From contig NZ_JAMOIL010000001.1 in the NCBI RefSeq assembly GCF_023656415.1, positions 1-64,000 of the forward strand: a DNA stretch of 64,000 nt. Reading direction: 5' to 3'. Source of the DNA: Nocardioides bruguierae (GTDB taxonomy: Bacteria; Actinomycetota; Actinomycetes; Propionibacteriales; Nocardioidaceae). The position numbers and the translations under genes are program-made. A model generated the notes under the pieces. The model saw only the letters and a program-made list of their open reading frames with translations. It was not told the origin of the DNA and did not search any database. This document shows positions 27,894 to 37,225 of the stretch, in pieces; positions within the stretch are counted from its first letter, which is position 1; every line of letters starts with the position of its first letter.

Positions 27894-28387
27894 CGCGTCA
27901 CCGGGGCGTCGCCGCGGCCGCCCGGGGCGCCGGAGTCGCCGGAGCCGCCGTCACCCTGGCGCTCCTGCTCTCCGGCTGCGCGGGCGACCCCACGCAGGAG
28001 TACTGCGACACCGTCACCGACGGTCAGGAGCAGCTGGCCGCGGCGGTCGACGCCGGCAGCCCCACCGCCCTCGTGGACGCGCTGCCCGCCCTGGAGCGGC
28101 TGCGCGACGCCAGCCCTGACGACGTGGCCGACGACTGGCAGTACCTCACCGGTCGCGTCGTCGCCCTCGACGACGCACTCGAGGACGCCCTCGACGGGAC
28201 GGACCTGACCGCGCAGGACCTGGTCGACCTCGACGAGGACGAGGTGCCGGCGGGCGTCGAGGAGGCCGACCTCGTGGCCGTGCGGGCGGCGGCCGCCGAG
28301 CTGGCCTCGACGCAGACGCAGCAGGCGCTGGCGACCGTCACGGCGGAGGTCCGCGCGGTCTGCGGCACGTCCCTGACCGGTGGCTGA
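27890..28387 (+). CDS. Small secreted lipoprotein downstream of pyrF
   Basis: A 165-residue protein beginning with basic residues, a hydrophobic segment and lipobox LLLSGCAG (Cys near residue 30). The mature part is acidic and mostly helical in pattern, with Cys residues near both ends (EYCDTV and RAVCGTS) that may pair. GTG overlaps the pyrF stop (GTGA), indicating co-translation. Function unknown; similar small lipoproteins occur at this site in related genomes as far as I recall. Confidence 0.65.
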   Translation: MTRHRGVAAAARGAGVAGAAVTLALLLSGCAGDPTQEYCDTVTDGQEQLAAAVDAGSPTALVDALPALERLRDASPDDVADDWQYLTGRVVALDDALEDALDGTDLTAQDLVDLDEDEVPAGVEEADLVAVRAAAAELASTQTQQALATVTAEVRAVCGTSLTGG

Positions 28388-28534
28388 GACGGGGGCCCGA
28401 CCCACCCCCGGACGCCACCCTGAGCGACCTCCTCACCCCCGCGCTGACCGGCGCGAACGGCCGTGAGCCGGCGCTCCGGGGCCCCCGCCGGGCGCCTGTC
28501 GGACGTCCAGCGCGCACCTGTGTGGTGGCCCGCG

Positions 28535-28564
28535 TTGCCGCTCACCCGGACGTGTGACTAGATT
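28535..28564 (+). promoter_or_regulatory. Promoter of mihF
   Basis: TTGCCG (28535-28540) and TAGATT (28559-28564) are 18 nt apart, one of the best sigma-70 matches in the window. It gives a leader of about 36 nt before the mihF GTG. It separates the housekeeping block from the pyr operon. Confidence 0.65.
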
Positions 28565-28606
28565 GGCCCCGCCCTGCACCACCCACCGCGTAGAAGGATT
28601 GAGCCC

Positions 28607-28933
28607 GTGGCCCTTCCCCCGCTGACCCCCGAACAGCGCCAGGCGGCGCTCGAGAAGGCTGCTGCGTCCCGCAGGGAGCGTGCGGAGGTGAAGAACCGGC
28701 TCAAGAACTCCGGTGCCTCGATCTCTGAGGTGCTCAAGGAGGGCCAGACCAACGAGGTCATCGGCAAGATGCGCGTGGTCGACCTGCTGCAGTCCATGCC
28801 GGGCCTGGGCAAGGTCCGCGCCCGTCAGATGATGGAGCGCCTCGGCATCGCCGAGAGCCGCCGCGTCCGTGGTCTGGGCTCGAAGCAGGTCGCTGCGCTC
28901 GAGAAGGAGTTCGGCGCGGACGCGGGTCTGTGA
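28607..28933 (+). CDS. mihF: Actinobacterial integration host factor (mIHF)
   Basis: A 108-residue nucleoid protein. Its core, [20 protein letters not shown] followed by [18 protein letters not shown], is the helix-two-turns-helix DNA-binding fold of mIHF, unrelated in sequence to enterobacterial IHF. It bends DNA and was named for its role in phage L5 integration in mycobacteria; in the host it organises the nucleoid. GAAGGA precedes the GTG start. The gene order mihF-gmk-rpoZ is a conserved actinobacterial signature. Confidence 0.95.
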   Translation: MALPPLTPEQRQAALEKAAASRRERAEVKNRLKNSGASISEVLKEGQTNEVIGKMRVVDLLQSMPGLGKVRARQMMERLGIAESRRVRGLGSKQVAALEKEFGADAGL

Positions 28934-29538
28934 CCCCTCCCGCTCCCTCCCGCACCACCGACGGGCCGGCCCGCAGCCGGCTCGTCGTCCTCGCCGGGCC
29001 CACCGCCGTCGGCAAGGGCACCGTGGCCGCCGCCGTCCGCGACCAGCACCCCGACGTCTGGATCTCGGTCTCCGCGACGACCCGCAAGCCCCGCCCCGGC
29101 GAGGTCGACGGCGTGCACTACCACTTCGTCACCGAGGCGGAGTTCGACCGCCTGGTCGACGCGGGCGACATGCTCGAGTGGGCGGTCGTGCACAAGGTGG
29201 CCCGCTACGGCACCCCGCGAGGTCCGGTGGACGAGGCGCTCTCCGCCGGGCGCCCGGCGCTGCTGGAGATCGACCTCCAGGGGGCGCGGCAGGTCCGCGA
29301 CTCCATGCCCGAGGCGCTCCAGGTGTTCCTCAAGCCCCCGTCGTGGGAGGAGCTGGTCCGCCGGCTCGTCGGTCGAGGCACCGAGACCGAGGAGGAGCGG
29401 GAGCGCCGACTGGCCACCGCTCGCGACGAATTGGCGGCCGAGCCGGAGTTCGACGTCACCATCGTCAACCACGAAGTTCATGAGGCCGCCGACGAGTTGG
29501 TAACCTTGATGACGGCCGACCCGCAGGTCCGGCCCTAG
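28930..29538 (+). CDS. gmk: Guanylate kinase
   Basis: A 202-residue kinase that phosphorylates GMP to GDP. The P-loop is [10 protein letters not shown] (about residues 20-29), followed by the GMP-binding [22 protein letters not shown] and [12 protein letters not shown] overlaps the mihF stop by 4 bp. Length is normal. Within the mihF-gmk-rpoZ-coaBC housekeeping cluster. Confidence 0.96.
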   Translation: MTPPAPSRTTDGPARSRLVVLAGPTAVGKGTVAAAVRDQHPDVWISVSATTRKPRPGEVDGVHYHFVTEAEFDRLVDAGDMLEWAVVHKVARYGTPRGPVDEALSAGRPALLEIDLQGARQVRDSMPEALQVFLKPPSWEELVRRLVGRGTETEEERERRLATARDELAAEPEFDVTIVNHEVHEAADELVTLMTADPQVRP

Positions 29539-29593
29539 CGTCCGCCGGCGCACCGACCTGCACCCCCGAGAAGACTTTGTGAGGCTCATCAGC

Positions 29594-29914
29594 GTGGCTG
29601 CCCCCAACATCGAGGCCGTGGGCGTGACGAACCCGTCCATCGACGACCTGCTCAGCAAGACGGACAGCAAGTACCAGCTGGTTCTCTACGGCTCGCAGCG
29701 TGCCCGCCAGATCAACGCCTACTACTCCCAGCTGGGCGAGGGTCTTCTGGAGTACGTGGGCCCCCTCGTGGAGACCCACGTCCAGGAGAAGCCCCTCTCC
29801 ATCGCCCTGCGCGAGGTCAACGAGGACCTGCTGACCCTCGAGCACGTCGACCCGGCCGAGCTCGCCGCCGAGCAGGCCGCTGCCGACGCCGCTGCGGCCG
29901 ACTTCTCCGAGTGA
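29594..29914 (+). CDS. rpoZ: RNA polymerase omega subunit
   Basis: A 106-residue omega subunit with the hallmark [16 protein letters not shown] region and [14 protein letters not shown], which bind the beta' C terminus and help assemble RNA polymerase. The GTG at 29594 has GAGG 9 nt upstream and matches the usual family start; an in-frame GTG at 29579 is an alternative adding five residues. The C terminus is Ala-rich, as in other actinobacteria. Confidence 0.95.
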   Translation: MAAPNIEAVGVTNPSIDDLLSKTDSKYQLVLYGSQRARQINAYYSQLGEGLLEYVGPLVETHVQEKPLSIALREVNEDLLTLEHVDPAELAAEQAAADAAAADFSE

Positions 29915-29924
29915 AGCCTCGCGG

Positions 29925-31178
29925 GTGAACGAGACCCGCGCCAGCGATCCCGTCGCCGACGCCCCGACCCGCGTGGTCCTGGGCGTCAGCGGCGGGATCG
30001 CTGCGTACAAGGCCGCCGAGCTGCTGCGCCGGTTCACCGAGTCCGGCCACGACGTCACCATCGTGCCGACCGCGGCCGCGCTGGAGTTCGTCGGTGCCCC
30101 CACCTGGGCCGCGCTCTCCGGCAAGCCCGTGCACACCCGGGTCTTCGAGGACGTCCACGAGGTGCCGCACGTGCGGCTGGGCCGCGAGGCCGACCTCGTG
30201 GTGGTCGCGCCCGCCACGGCCGACTTCCTGGCCCGCGCCACGCACGGGCGCGCCGACGACCTGCTGACCTCCACGCTGCTCACCGCCCGCTGCCCGGTGG
30301 TGCTCGCCCCGGCGATGCACACCGAGATGTGGGAGCACCCGGCCACCGTCGCCAACGTGGCGACGCTGCGTGAGCGGGGCGTCGTCGTCCTCGAGCCCGC
30401 CAGCGGACGCCTGACCGGCGCCGACACCGGCAAGGGCCGGCTGCCGGACCCGGTGGAGATCTTCGAGGCGTGCGTGGACGTGCTGGCCCGCCCCGGCGTC
30501 GCCGACCTCGCGGGCCGGCACGTGGTCGTCTCAGCGGGCGGCACCCGCGAGCACCTCGACCCCGTCCGGTTCCTCGGCAACGCCTCCTCGGGCAAGCAGG
30601 GCTACGCGCTGGCCCGCGCCGCGGCCGCCCGCGGCGCACGCGTCACCCTCGTCGCCGCGAACACCTCGCTGCCCGACCCGGCCGGCGTCGACGTCGTGCC
30701 CGTGGTCAGCACCGAGCAGCTGCGCGACGCGGTGCTGACGGCCGCCAAGGACGCCGACGCGGTCGTCATGGCCGCCGCGCCCGCCGACTTCCGGCCGACC
30801 AGCCACTCCGGGGTCAAGATCAAGAAGCGGGCCGACGGCACCGTCGACCCGGTCGCGCTGGAGCAGAACCCGGACATCCTGGCGACGCTGGCCCACGACC
30901 GGCCGCGCGCCGGCCAGGTCGTGGTCGGCTTCGCGGCCGAGACCGGGGACGAGACCGGCAGCGTCCTGGAGCTGGGGCGGGCCAAGCTGGCCCGCAAGGG
31001 CTGCGACCTGCTGGTCGTCAACGACGTGGCGGGGGGAGCCGTCTTCGGCGCGGACGAGAACGAGGCCGTCATCCTCGGGGCCGACGGCGCCGAGACGGCC
31101 GTGCCCCGCGCTGCGAAACGGGTGCTCGCGCACGCCATCTGGGACCAGGTGCTGCTCCGAACCACCCACGCACGCTGA
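29925..31178 (+). CDS. coaBC: Bifunctional phosphopantothenoylcysteine decarboxylase / phosphopantothenate-cysteine ligase
   Basis: A 417-residue fusion for coenzyme A synthesis. The N-terminal CoaC flavoprotein has GVSGGIAAYKAAEL (residues 17-30), the active-site His in EVPHVRLGREAD and the PAMH motif APAMHTEMW; the C-terminal CoaB half has SAGGTREHLDPVRFLGNASSGK (nucleotide site, given in part) and the KIKK motif VKIKKRADG. It produces 4'-phosphopantetheine. GTG start 10 bp after rpoZ. Confidence 0.96.
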   Translation: MNETRASDPVADAPTRVVLGVSGGIAAYKAAELLRRFTESGHDVTIVPTAAALEFVGAPTWAALSGKPVHTRVFEDVHEVPHVRLGREADLVVVAPATADFLARATHGRADDLLTSTLLTARCPVVLAPAMHTEMWEHPATVANVATLRERGVVVLEPASGRLTGADTGKGRLPDPVEIFEACVDVLARPGVADLAGRHVVVSAGGTREHLDPVRFLGNASSGKQGYALARAAAARGARVTLVAANTSLPDPAGVDVVPVVSTEQLRDAVLTAAKDADAVVMAAAPADFRPTSHSGVKIKKRADGTVDPVALEQNPDILATLAHDRPRAGQVVVGFAAETGDETGSVLELGRAKLARKGCDLLVVNDVAGGAVFGADENEAVILGADGAETAVPRAAKRVLAHAIWDQVLLRTTHAR

Positions 31179-31238
31179 ACGACGGCCCCCGACCGGGGCG
31201 CCGCTGAGACACGCCACCCGGGTGACGCCCGCGGTGGT

Positions 31239-31244
31239 TACCGT
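31239..31244 (+). promoter_or_regulatory. -10 element upstream of metK
   Basis: TACCGT gives a predicted leader of about 40 nt carrying GAGGA 8 nt before the metK ATG. The leader is too short for a SAM riboswitch. Confidence 0.45.
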
Positions 31245-31288
31245 GGGCGGGCCACCCCCGCCGGTACGAAGGATCGAGGACGACACAC

Positions 31289-32485
31289 ATGACCGGACGC
31301 CTGTTCACCTCCGAGTCGGTGACCGAGGGGCACCCCGACAAGATCGCCGACCAGATCAGCGACGCCGTCCTCGACGAGATGCTCCGGCAGGACGCGCACT
31401 CCCGCGTGGCCGTCGAGACGCTGCTGACCACCGGCCTGGTCGTCGTGGCCGGCGAGGTGACCACCAAGGGCTACGTGGACATCAAGAACATCGTCCGCCA
31501 GAAGATCCTCGACATCGGCTACGACCACTCCGACAAGGGCTTCGACGGCAAGACCTGCGGCGTCATGGTCGCCATCGGCGGCCAGTCAGGCGACATCGCC
31601 CAGGGCGTCGACAAGGCGCACGAGCACCGCACCGCCGCGTCCGTGGACGAGAAGGACCTCCAGGGCGCCGGCGACCAGGGCCTGATGTTCGGCTACGCGT
31701 GCGACGACACGCCCGAGCTGATGCCGCTGCCGATCAAGATCGCCCAGACCCTGGCGGAGCGGCTCACCGCCGTCCGCAAGGACGGGACGCTGCCCTACCT
31801 GCGCCCCGACGGGAAGACCCAGGTCACCGTCGAGTACGACGACGAGGGCGTGGCCCGGCGCATCGACACCGTGGTGCTCTCCACCCAGCACGCCGAGGGC
31901 ATCGACCTCGACACCCAGCTGCAGCCCGACATCGCCAAGCACGTCATCGCGCCGGTGCTCGAGCAGTTCGACATCGACTCCGACGGCTACCGGCTGCTGG
32001 TCAACCCGACCGGCACGTTCGTGGTCGGCGGGCCCATGGGCGACGCGGGCCTGACCGGCCGCAAGATCATCGTCGACACCTACGGCGGCATGGCCCGCCA
32101 CGGTGGCGGTGCCTTCTCCGGCAAGGACCCGTCGAAGGTCGACCGCTCGGCCGCCTACGCCATGCGCTGGGTCGCCAAGAACGTCGTGGCCGCCGGCCTG
32201 GCCAAGCGCTGCGAGGTGCAGGTCGCCTACGCGATCGGCAAGGCGCAGCCGGTCGGCGTGTTCGTGGAGACCTTCGGCACCGGCACCGTGCCGGACGAGA
32301 AGATCCAGGAGGCCGTGCTCGCGGTCTTCGACCTGCGCCCGGCCGCGATCATCGCCGACCTCGACCTCAAGCGGCCGATCTACGCGAGGACCGCCGCCTA
32401 CGGACACTTCGGCCGTGAGCTCGAGGACTTCACCTGGGAGCGCACGGACCGCGCCGAGGCGCTCGCGGCAGCCGTCGGCCGCTGA
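31289..32485 (+). CDS. metK: S-adenosylmethionine synthase
   Basis: A 398-residue enzyme forming SAM from methionine and ATP. Signature motifs are [17 protein letters not shown] at the N terminus, [12 protein letters not shown] (about residues 127-138) and [19 protein letters not shown] (about residues 273-291). Length is standard. GAGGA precedes the ATG. It is followed by a strong inverted repeat before priA. Confidence 0.98.
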   Translation: MTGRLFTSESVTEGHPDKIADQISDAVLDEMLRQDAHSRVAVETLLTTGLVVVAGEVTTKGYVDIKNIVRQKILDIGYDHSDKGFDGKTCGVMVAIGGQSGDIAQGVDKAHEHRTAASVDEKDLQGAGDQGLMFGYACDDTPELMPLPIKIAQTLAERLTAVRKDGTLPYLRPDGKTQVTVEYDDEGVARRIDTVVLSTQHAEGIDLDTQLQPDIAKHVIAPVLEQFDIDSDGYRLLVNPTGTFVVGGPMGDAGLTGRKIIVDTYGGMARHGGGAFSGKDPSKVDRSAAYAMRWVAKNVVAAGLAKRCEVQVAYAIGKAQPVGVFVETFGTGTVPDEKIQEAVLAVFDLRPAAIIADLDLKRPIYARTAAYGHFGRELEDFTWERTDRAEALAAAVGR

Positions 32486-32490
32486 GCCCT

Positions 32491-32526
32491 CCACCGACCC
32501 CGACCGGTCGCCGGCGGGGTCGGTGG
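32491..32526 (+). terminator. Strong hairpin after metK
   Basis: A perfect 12-bp inverted repeat (CCACCGACCCCG at 32491-32502 and CGGGGTCGGTGG at 32515-32526) with a 12-nt loop starts 6 nt after the metK stop. No T-tract follows. Position and strength support termination before the separate priA promoter. Confidence 0.7.
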
Positions 32527-32533
32527 GCCCTGG

Positions 32534-32540
32534 TAGGAAT
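32534..32540 (+). promoter_or_regulatory. -10 element of a leaderless priA promoter
   Basis: TAGGAAT lies 6-7 nt before the priA GTG at 32547, immediately downstream of the metK hairpin. Confidence 0.5.
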
Positions 32541-32546
32541 CCTCGC

Positions 32547-34619
32547 GTGAGCCCGCCACCACACCCCGCCGACGAGCAGCCCGACCTGCTGCCGGGGCTG
32601 GCGGGCGTCCGTGAGGCCAAGGCCCGGGCCACCCGGGCCCGCAACGCCGTCCAGGTGACCCCGGCCGAGACCGAGCCGGTCGCCCGGGTCCTCCTCGACC
32701 TGCCGCCCGCCCACCTGGACCGGGTCTTCGACTTCGCCGTGCCCGCGAAGCTGGACGCCTCCGCGCGTCCCGGGGTGCGGGTCAAGGTGCGCTTCGCCGG
32801 GCAGGACGCGGACGGCTGGCTGCTCGAGCGGTGCGCGACCTCCGAGCACGCCGGAGTGCTCGCCCCGATCAAGCGGGTCGTGGGCGCCGAGCGGGTGCTG
32901 ACCCCGGCGGTCGCCGCCCTGGCCGAGGAGGTCGCACGGCGCTACGCCGGCACCCGCGCCGACGTGCTCCGGCTCGCCGTGCCTCCTCGGCACGCCACCG
33001 CCGAGGCCGAGGAGGCCCAGGTCCGGCCCGACCCCGTGCCGCCGCTGCGTCCGGTGCCCGCCGGGGCGGCGGAGCAGGCGTGGGGCGCGCACGAGCACGC
33101 CGCCGCCTGGCTCGGCCACCTGCGGGCCGGAGGCGCCCCCCGCGCGGTCTGGAGCCCTCCGCCGGGCACCGACTGGGCGGTGCTGGTGGCCGAGGCCGCG
33201 CTGGCCTCTCCCGGTGGCGTCGTCGTGTGTGCTCCCGACGGCAAGGACGTCGCCCGGCTCGACGCCGCGCTGACCGCCGCCGCGGAGCGCGCCGGCAGCG
33301 CCCCCCAGCACGCGCTGCTCACCGCCGACCTCGGCCCCGCGGTGCGCTACCGGCACTTCCTGCGGCTCCTGCACGGGCAGGCCCGCATCGCGGTCGGCAC
33401 CCGCGCCGCGGCGTTCGCCCCCGTCGCCGACCTCTCCCTCGTGGTCGTCTGGGACGACGGCGACGACCTGCTCTCCGAGCCGCGGGCGCCCTACCCCCAC
33501 GCGCGTGAGGTGCTGCTCCTGCGCGCCGAGAGCGAGGGCGCCGCGGCGCTGGTGGGCGGCTTCGCCCGCACGGTCGAGGCCGACCACCTGGTGCGCTCCG
33601 GCTGGGCCCACGAGCTGGGGGCGCGACGCGACGTCGTCCGGGCCGCTGCCCGGATCGAGGTGGCCGGCGCCAGCGAGCACGACCTCCTGCGCGACCCGCA
33701 CGCCCGCACCGCGCGGATGCCGCAGCAGGTGCACCACCTGCTCCGCGACGCGCTCGAGCACGGCCCCGTGCTGGTGCAGAACCCCCGGGCCGGCTACGCC
33801 GCGACGCTCGCCTGCGAGCGCTGCCGGACGCCGGCCCGCTGCCCGGCCTGCACCGGACCCCTGCGGCTCACCGGCCCCACCACCCCGCCCGCCTGCGGCT
33901 GGTGCGGCGCGGAGCAGCCGGCGTGGGCCTGCCCCGAGTGCGGGGACCACGGTCTGCGAGCCCCGGTGCTGGGCCAGGCGCGCACCGCCGAGGAGATCGG
34001 GCGTGCCCTGCCGCGCGCCCGGGTGCGGACCTCGGCCGGGGACCACGTGCTGCACACCGTGCCCGACCGGCCCCAGGTCGTCGTCGCCACGCCGGGCGCC
34101 GAGCCGGTGGCCGAGCACGGCTACGCCGCCGTCGTCCTGCTGGACGCGTGGCTGCTGCTGGCCCGGCCCGACCTGCGCACCGAGGAGGAGGCACTGCGCC
34201 GGTGGGCGAACGCCGCGGGTCTCGTGCGCCCCGGCGGGCGGGTCCTCGTGGTGGGCGACGCCGCCCACCCGGCGGTCCAGGCGCTCGTCCGGTGGGACAT
34301 GGCGGGCTTCGCGGCACGCGAGGCGGCCAGCCGCGGGGAGGCCCACCTGCCGCCGGTGTCGCGGCTCGCGGTGCTCACCGGGGGAGCCGGGGCGCTGGAC
34401 GACGCCCTGGTGCTGCTCGACGCGCCCGAGGGCGCCGAGGTGCTCGGGCCCGTGCCGGTGGACCCGCTGGCGGGCGAGGACCCGGGCCACCGCGTCGTGG
34501 TGCGCGTGCCGCGCAGCCGCGGCGCGGCGCTGTCGGCGGCGCTCGGAGACCTCCAGCGGGTGCGCTCGGCCCGCAAGCTCGAGCCCGTCCGCATCCAGGT
34601 GGACCCCTACTCGCTCTGA
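32547..34619 (+). CDS. priA: PriA-family primosomal protein N' lacking helicase motifs
   Basis: A 690-residue PriA homologue. The N-terminal DNA-binding domain (VLLDLPPAHLDRVFDFAVP) and the zinc region with paired Cys (CERC, CPAC, CGWC, CPEC) are kept. Where active PriA has Walker A G-x-G-K-T this protein has PPGTDWAVL, and the DEEH box is replaced by VVVWDDGDDLL, so ATPase/helicase activity is unlikely. This loss is known across actinobacterial PriA proteins. It may still recognise stalled forks and load partners. It converges with and overlaps the next gene by 13 bp. Confidence 0.88.
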   Translation: MSPPPHPADEQPDLLPGLAGVREAKARATRARNAVQVTPAETEPVARVLLDLPPAHLDRVFDFAVPAKLDASARPGVRVKVRFAGQDADGWLLERCATSEHAGVLAPIKRVVGAERVLTPAVAALAEEVARRYAGTRADVLRLAVPPRHATAEAEEAQVRPDPVPPLRPVPAGAAEQAWGAHEHAAAWLGHLRAGGAPRAVWSPPPGTDWAVLVAEAALASPGGVVVCAPDGKDVARLDAALTAAAERAGSAPQHALLTADLGPAVRYRHFLRLLHGQARIAVGTRAAAFAPVADLSLVVVWDDGDDLLSEPRAPYPHAREVLLLRAESEGAAALVGGFARTVEADHLVRSGWAHELGARRDVVRAAARIEVAGASEHDLLRDPHARTARMPQQVHHLLRDALEHGPVLVQNPRAGYAATLACERCRTPARCPACTGPLRLTGPTTPPACGWCGAEQPAWACPECGDHGLRAPVLGQARTAEEIGRALPRARVRTSAGDHVLHTVPDRPQVVVATPGAEPVAEHGYAAVVLLDAWLLLARPDLRTEEEALRRWANAAGLVRPGGRVLVVGDAAHPAVQALVRWDMAGFAAREAASRGEAHLPPVSRLAVLTGGAGALDDALVLLDAPEGAEVLGPVPVDPLAGEDPGHRVVVRVPRSRGAALSAALGDLQRVRSARKLEPVRIQVDPYSL

Positions 34620-35239
34620 GGGCTCCCCGCCCCCGGCCGCGAGGGCAGGGAGGGCAGTGGGGGCAGGCCCAGGAGCTCGCACACCCGCCCCGCCGTCTGG
34701 TCGGCGTCGCCGTGGTCGTTGGCCACCACGACGTGCCGCGACCCCGGCAGGTCGCGCAGCGGGAACGGCTGCTCGGGTCCGGTGTTCATCACGTGCGTGC
34801 GCCCGGCCTCGCGCACGTGGGCGCGTGCCCACGCGACGTCCGCCTTGGAGGGCTTGGCGGCCAGGCGCTCGGGCGTGCCCTCGCGTGCCACCCGGGTCTC
34901 CTCGGTGGCGGTGAGCTCGACGAAGTCGACCCGGCCGCCGGCGTCCAGGACGGGGGCGAGGAGGTGGCGCACGTAGGCGGTGTCCTCGGGCAGCTGGAAG
35001 GCCCAGACCAGGGTCAGGACGAGGCCGGGCACGCCGCTGGCGACGGCCTCCTCGATCACGCGTCGCCGGAACTCCAGCTTCAGGGTCTCGAAGGGCGGGG
35101 TGCCCCAGTCGAAGACCTCCAGCAGCGGCTCGATGGTCGCGTGGTTGTGGAAGAGCCGGTAGCGCGTGCGCGCGGCGATGCGCCGTCCGACGGCCATCTT
35201 GCCGACGGCGGGCGGCCCGAGGAGCAGGACGAGGTGCAC
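34607..35239 (-). CDS. P-loop kinase-like protein
   Basis: A 210-residue AAA/shikimate-kinase-like NTPase with Walker A LLLGPPAVGKMAVG at residues 5-18; the Thr/Ser usually following Lys is Met, which is unusual. A FHNHATIEPLLEVFDWG segment and an Arg-rich lid (TREARVAREGT-like, ETRVAREGTPERL) follow. Such proteins phosphorylate small metabolites or act as nucleotide kinases; the substrate is unknown. GTG start at 35239. Its 3' end overlaps priA on the opposite strand. Confidence 0.65.
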   Translation of the reverse strand: MHLVLLLGPPAVGKMAVGRRIAARTRYRLFHNHATIEPLLEVFDWGTPPFETLKLEFRRRVIEEAVASGVPGLVLTLVWAFQLPEDTAYVRHLLAPVLDAGGRVDFVELTATEETRVAREGTPERLAAKPSKADVAWARAHVREAGRTHVMNTGPEQPFPLRDLPGSRHVVVANDHGDADQTAGRVCELLGLPPLPSLPSRPGAGSPQSE

Positions 35240-35304
35240 GGGGGCACCCTCTCAGCAGCGGCCGTCGGAGGCGACGGGGTTTCGGGAGGCCGGGCCGCGA
35301 CACC

Positions 35305-35310
35305 TAGGAT
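35305..35310 (+). promoter_or_regulatory. -10 element of a leaderless def promoter
   Basis: TAGGAT ends 7 nt before the def ATG at 35318; no ribosome-binding site is present. Confidence 0.55.
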
Positions 35311-35317
35311 CACAGCC

Positions 35318-35863
35318 ATGGCAGTCCAGCCCATCCGACTCTTCGGCGACCCGATCCTGCGCAAGCCGGCGGTCGAGGTGACGGACTTCGACAAGGAGCT
35401 GCGCACGCTCGTCGCGGACCTCACCGACACCATGCTCGCGGCGCCCGGCGCCGGCCTGGCCGCGCCCCAGATCGGCGTGGGCCTGCGCGTGTTCACCTAC
35501 CACGTCGAGGGCACCGTCGGGCACCTGGTCAACCCCACGCTCGAGCTCTCCCAGGAGACGCAGGACGGCCTCGAGGGCTGCCTCTCCATCCCGGACATGA
35601 CCTGGGAGTGCCTGCGCGCGCTCTCGGTCGTCGCCCACGGCTTCGACATGCACGGCGAGCCGGTCACCATCCACGGCTCGGACTACCTGGCCCGCGCCAT
35701 CCAGCACGAGACCGACCACCTCGACGGGGTGCTGTTCGTCGACCGGCTCGACACCGAGACCCGCAAGGCCGCCATGCGGGCCATCCGCGAGGCGGAGTGG
35801 TTCGGCCTGGACAAGCCGACCGTGAAGGTCTCGCCCCACCCGATGAACGGGTTCGGCATCTGA
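35318..35863 (+). CDS. def: Peptide deformylase
   Basis: A 181-residue metalloenzyme that removes the formyl group from nascent N-terminal Met. All three motifs are present: [10 protein letters not shown] (about residues 44-53), EGCLSIP (residues 87-93, Cys metal ligand) and QHETDHLDG (about residues 129-137, two His ligands and catalytic Glu). It overlaps fmt by ATGA-type junction (TGATG), pairing deformylase with the formyltransferase. Confidence 0.97.
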   Translation: MAVQPIRLFGDPILRKPAVEVTDFDKELRTLVADLTDTMLAAPGAGLAAPQIGVGLRVFTYHVEGTVGHLVNPTLELSQETQDGLEGCLSIPDMTWECLRALSVVAHGFDMHGEPVTIHGSDYLARAIQHETDHLDGVLFVDRLDTETRKAAMRAIREAEWFGLDKPTVKVSPHPMNGFGI

Positions 35864-36786
35864 TGCGGGTCGTCTTCGCCGGCACCCCCGAGGTGGCGCT
35901 GCCCGCGCTCGAGGCCGTCGCCGCGTCCGCGCACGACCTGGTCGGGGTCGTCACCCGCCCCGACGCCCCCGCCGGGCGGGGCCGCAAGCTGGTGGCCAGC
36001 CCCGTCGCGCAGCGCGCCGAGGAGCTGGGCGTGCCCGTGCTCAAGCCCGAGCACCCCCGCGACCCCGAGTTCCAGGCGCAGCTGGCCGCCCTCGAGCCGG
36101 ACGCCTGCCCCGTCGTCGCCTACGGTGCGCTGCTGCCGCAGTCGGCGCTCGACGTGCCGCGGCTGGGCTGGATCAACCTGCACTTCTCCTGCCTGCCCGC
36201 GTGGCGCGGGGCCGCGCCGGTGCAGCACGCCATCTGGGCCGGTGACGAGGTCACCGGCGCGACGACGTTCCGCATCGTCAAGGCGCTCGACGCCGGCCCG
36301 ACCTTCGGCGTGATGACGGAGCGGGTGCGACCCGAGGACACCGCCGGCGACCTGCTCGGTCGGCTCGCGGAGGGCGGGGCGCACCTCCTCGTCCGCACCC
36401 TGGACGGCCTGGAGTCCGGCGAGCTGGAGGCGCGGGAGCAGCCCGAGGACGGCGTCAGTCTCGCCCCGAAGATCCTCGTCGAGCACGCCGAGGTCGACTG
36501 GACGCAGCCCGCGGTGGCGATCGACCGCCAGGTCCGTGCGTGCACGCCGTTCCCCGGCGCCTGGTCGACGCACGAGGGCGAGCGGCTCAAGCTGTTCCCG
36601 GTGCAGCACACCGACCAGGTCCTCGAGCCCGGGGTGCTGGAGGTGGGCAAGAACCACGTCCTCGTCGGCACCGGCACCACCGCGGTCCGACTCGGCGAGG
36701 TGAAGGCCTTCGGCAAGAAGCAGATGGACGCGGCCGCCTGGGCGCGCGGGGCGCGGCTCGAGGCCGGCGTCCGGCTGGGTGGCTGA
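35863..36786 (+). CDS. fmt: Methionyl-tRNA formyltransferase
   Basis: A 307-residue enzyme that formylates initiator Met-tRNA using 10-formyltetrahydrofolate. Motifs: [17 protein letters not shown] at the N terminus, the catalytic region [18 protein letters not shown] (Asn-His-Ser type) near residues 103-120, and the C-terminal tRNA-binding barrel starting near residue 205. ATG overlaps the def stop. Normal length. Confidence 0.97.
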   Translation: MRVVFAGTPEVALPALEAVAASAHDLVGVVTRPDAPAGRGRKLVASPVAQRAEELGVPVLKPEHPRDPEFQAQLAALEPDACPVVAYGALLPQSALDVPRLGWINLHFSCLPAWRGAAPVQHAIWAGDEVTGATTFRIVKALDAGPTFGVMTERVRPEDTAGDLLGRLAEGGAHLLVRTLDGLESGELEAREQPEDGVSLAPKILVEHAEVDWTQPAVAIDRQVRACTPFPGAWSTHEGERLKLFPVQHTDQVLEPGVLEVGKNHVLVGTGTTAVRLGEVKAFGKKQMDAAAWARGARLEAGVRLGG

Positions 36787-37225
36787 GGTGGCAGCGACGA
36801 GCGGCACCGACCGCCCCGCCACGCCCGACGACGTCGACGCGATCTGCGGCGCGCTGCCCGAGGCGACCCTCGGCACCTCGTGGGGCGACGTGCCCACCTG
36901 GCTGGTGCGCGGCAAGGGCTTCGTCCTGTACCGGCACCCGCGGCACGACTGCACCGACCCGGTCACGGGGGAGGAGTGGGACGACGTCCTCGTGCTCTCC
37001 ACCGCCTCCCTCGAGGACGCGGCGGCGCTGGTCGACGACCCGAGCACCCCGTTCTTCACCATCGAGCACTTCGCCCGCACCCGCTCCCGCGCGGTCCTGC
37101 TGCGCGCCTCCCGGGTCGGCGAGATGAGCCGCGAGGAGCTCGCCGAGCACCTCACCGACGCCTGGCTGGCCAAGGCGCCGAAGACGCTGGCCCGCGGCTG
37201 GGTCGACGGAGGTCGACGTGCCTGA
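36779..37225 (+). CDS. MmcQ/YjbR-family protein
   Basis: A 148-residue protein of the MmcQ/YjbR fold, with the family pattern [26 protein letters not shown] and a C-terminal [14 protein letters not shown] helix. Members are small cytosolic double-wing proteins sometimes called DNA-binding; the biochemical role is not established. GTG at 36779 overlaps the fmt end; GTG at 36788 is an alternative. Overlaps rsmB by 8 bp. Confidence 0.75.
   Translation: MAEVAATSGTDRPATPDDVDAICGALPEATLGTSWGDVPTWLVRGKGFVLYRHPRHDCTDPVTGEEWDDVLVLSTASLEDAAALVDDPSTPFFTIEHFARTRSRAVLLRASRVGEMSREELAEHLTDAWLAKAPKTLARGWVDGGRRA

Noticed and set aside
31179..31288. SAM riboswitch upstream of metK
   Set aside because: The predicted leader is only about 40 nt and shows no SAM-box core; SAM riboswitches need a longer conserved fold.
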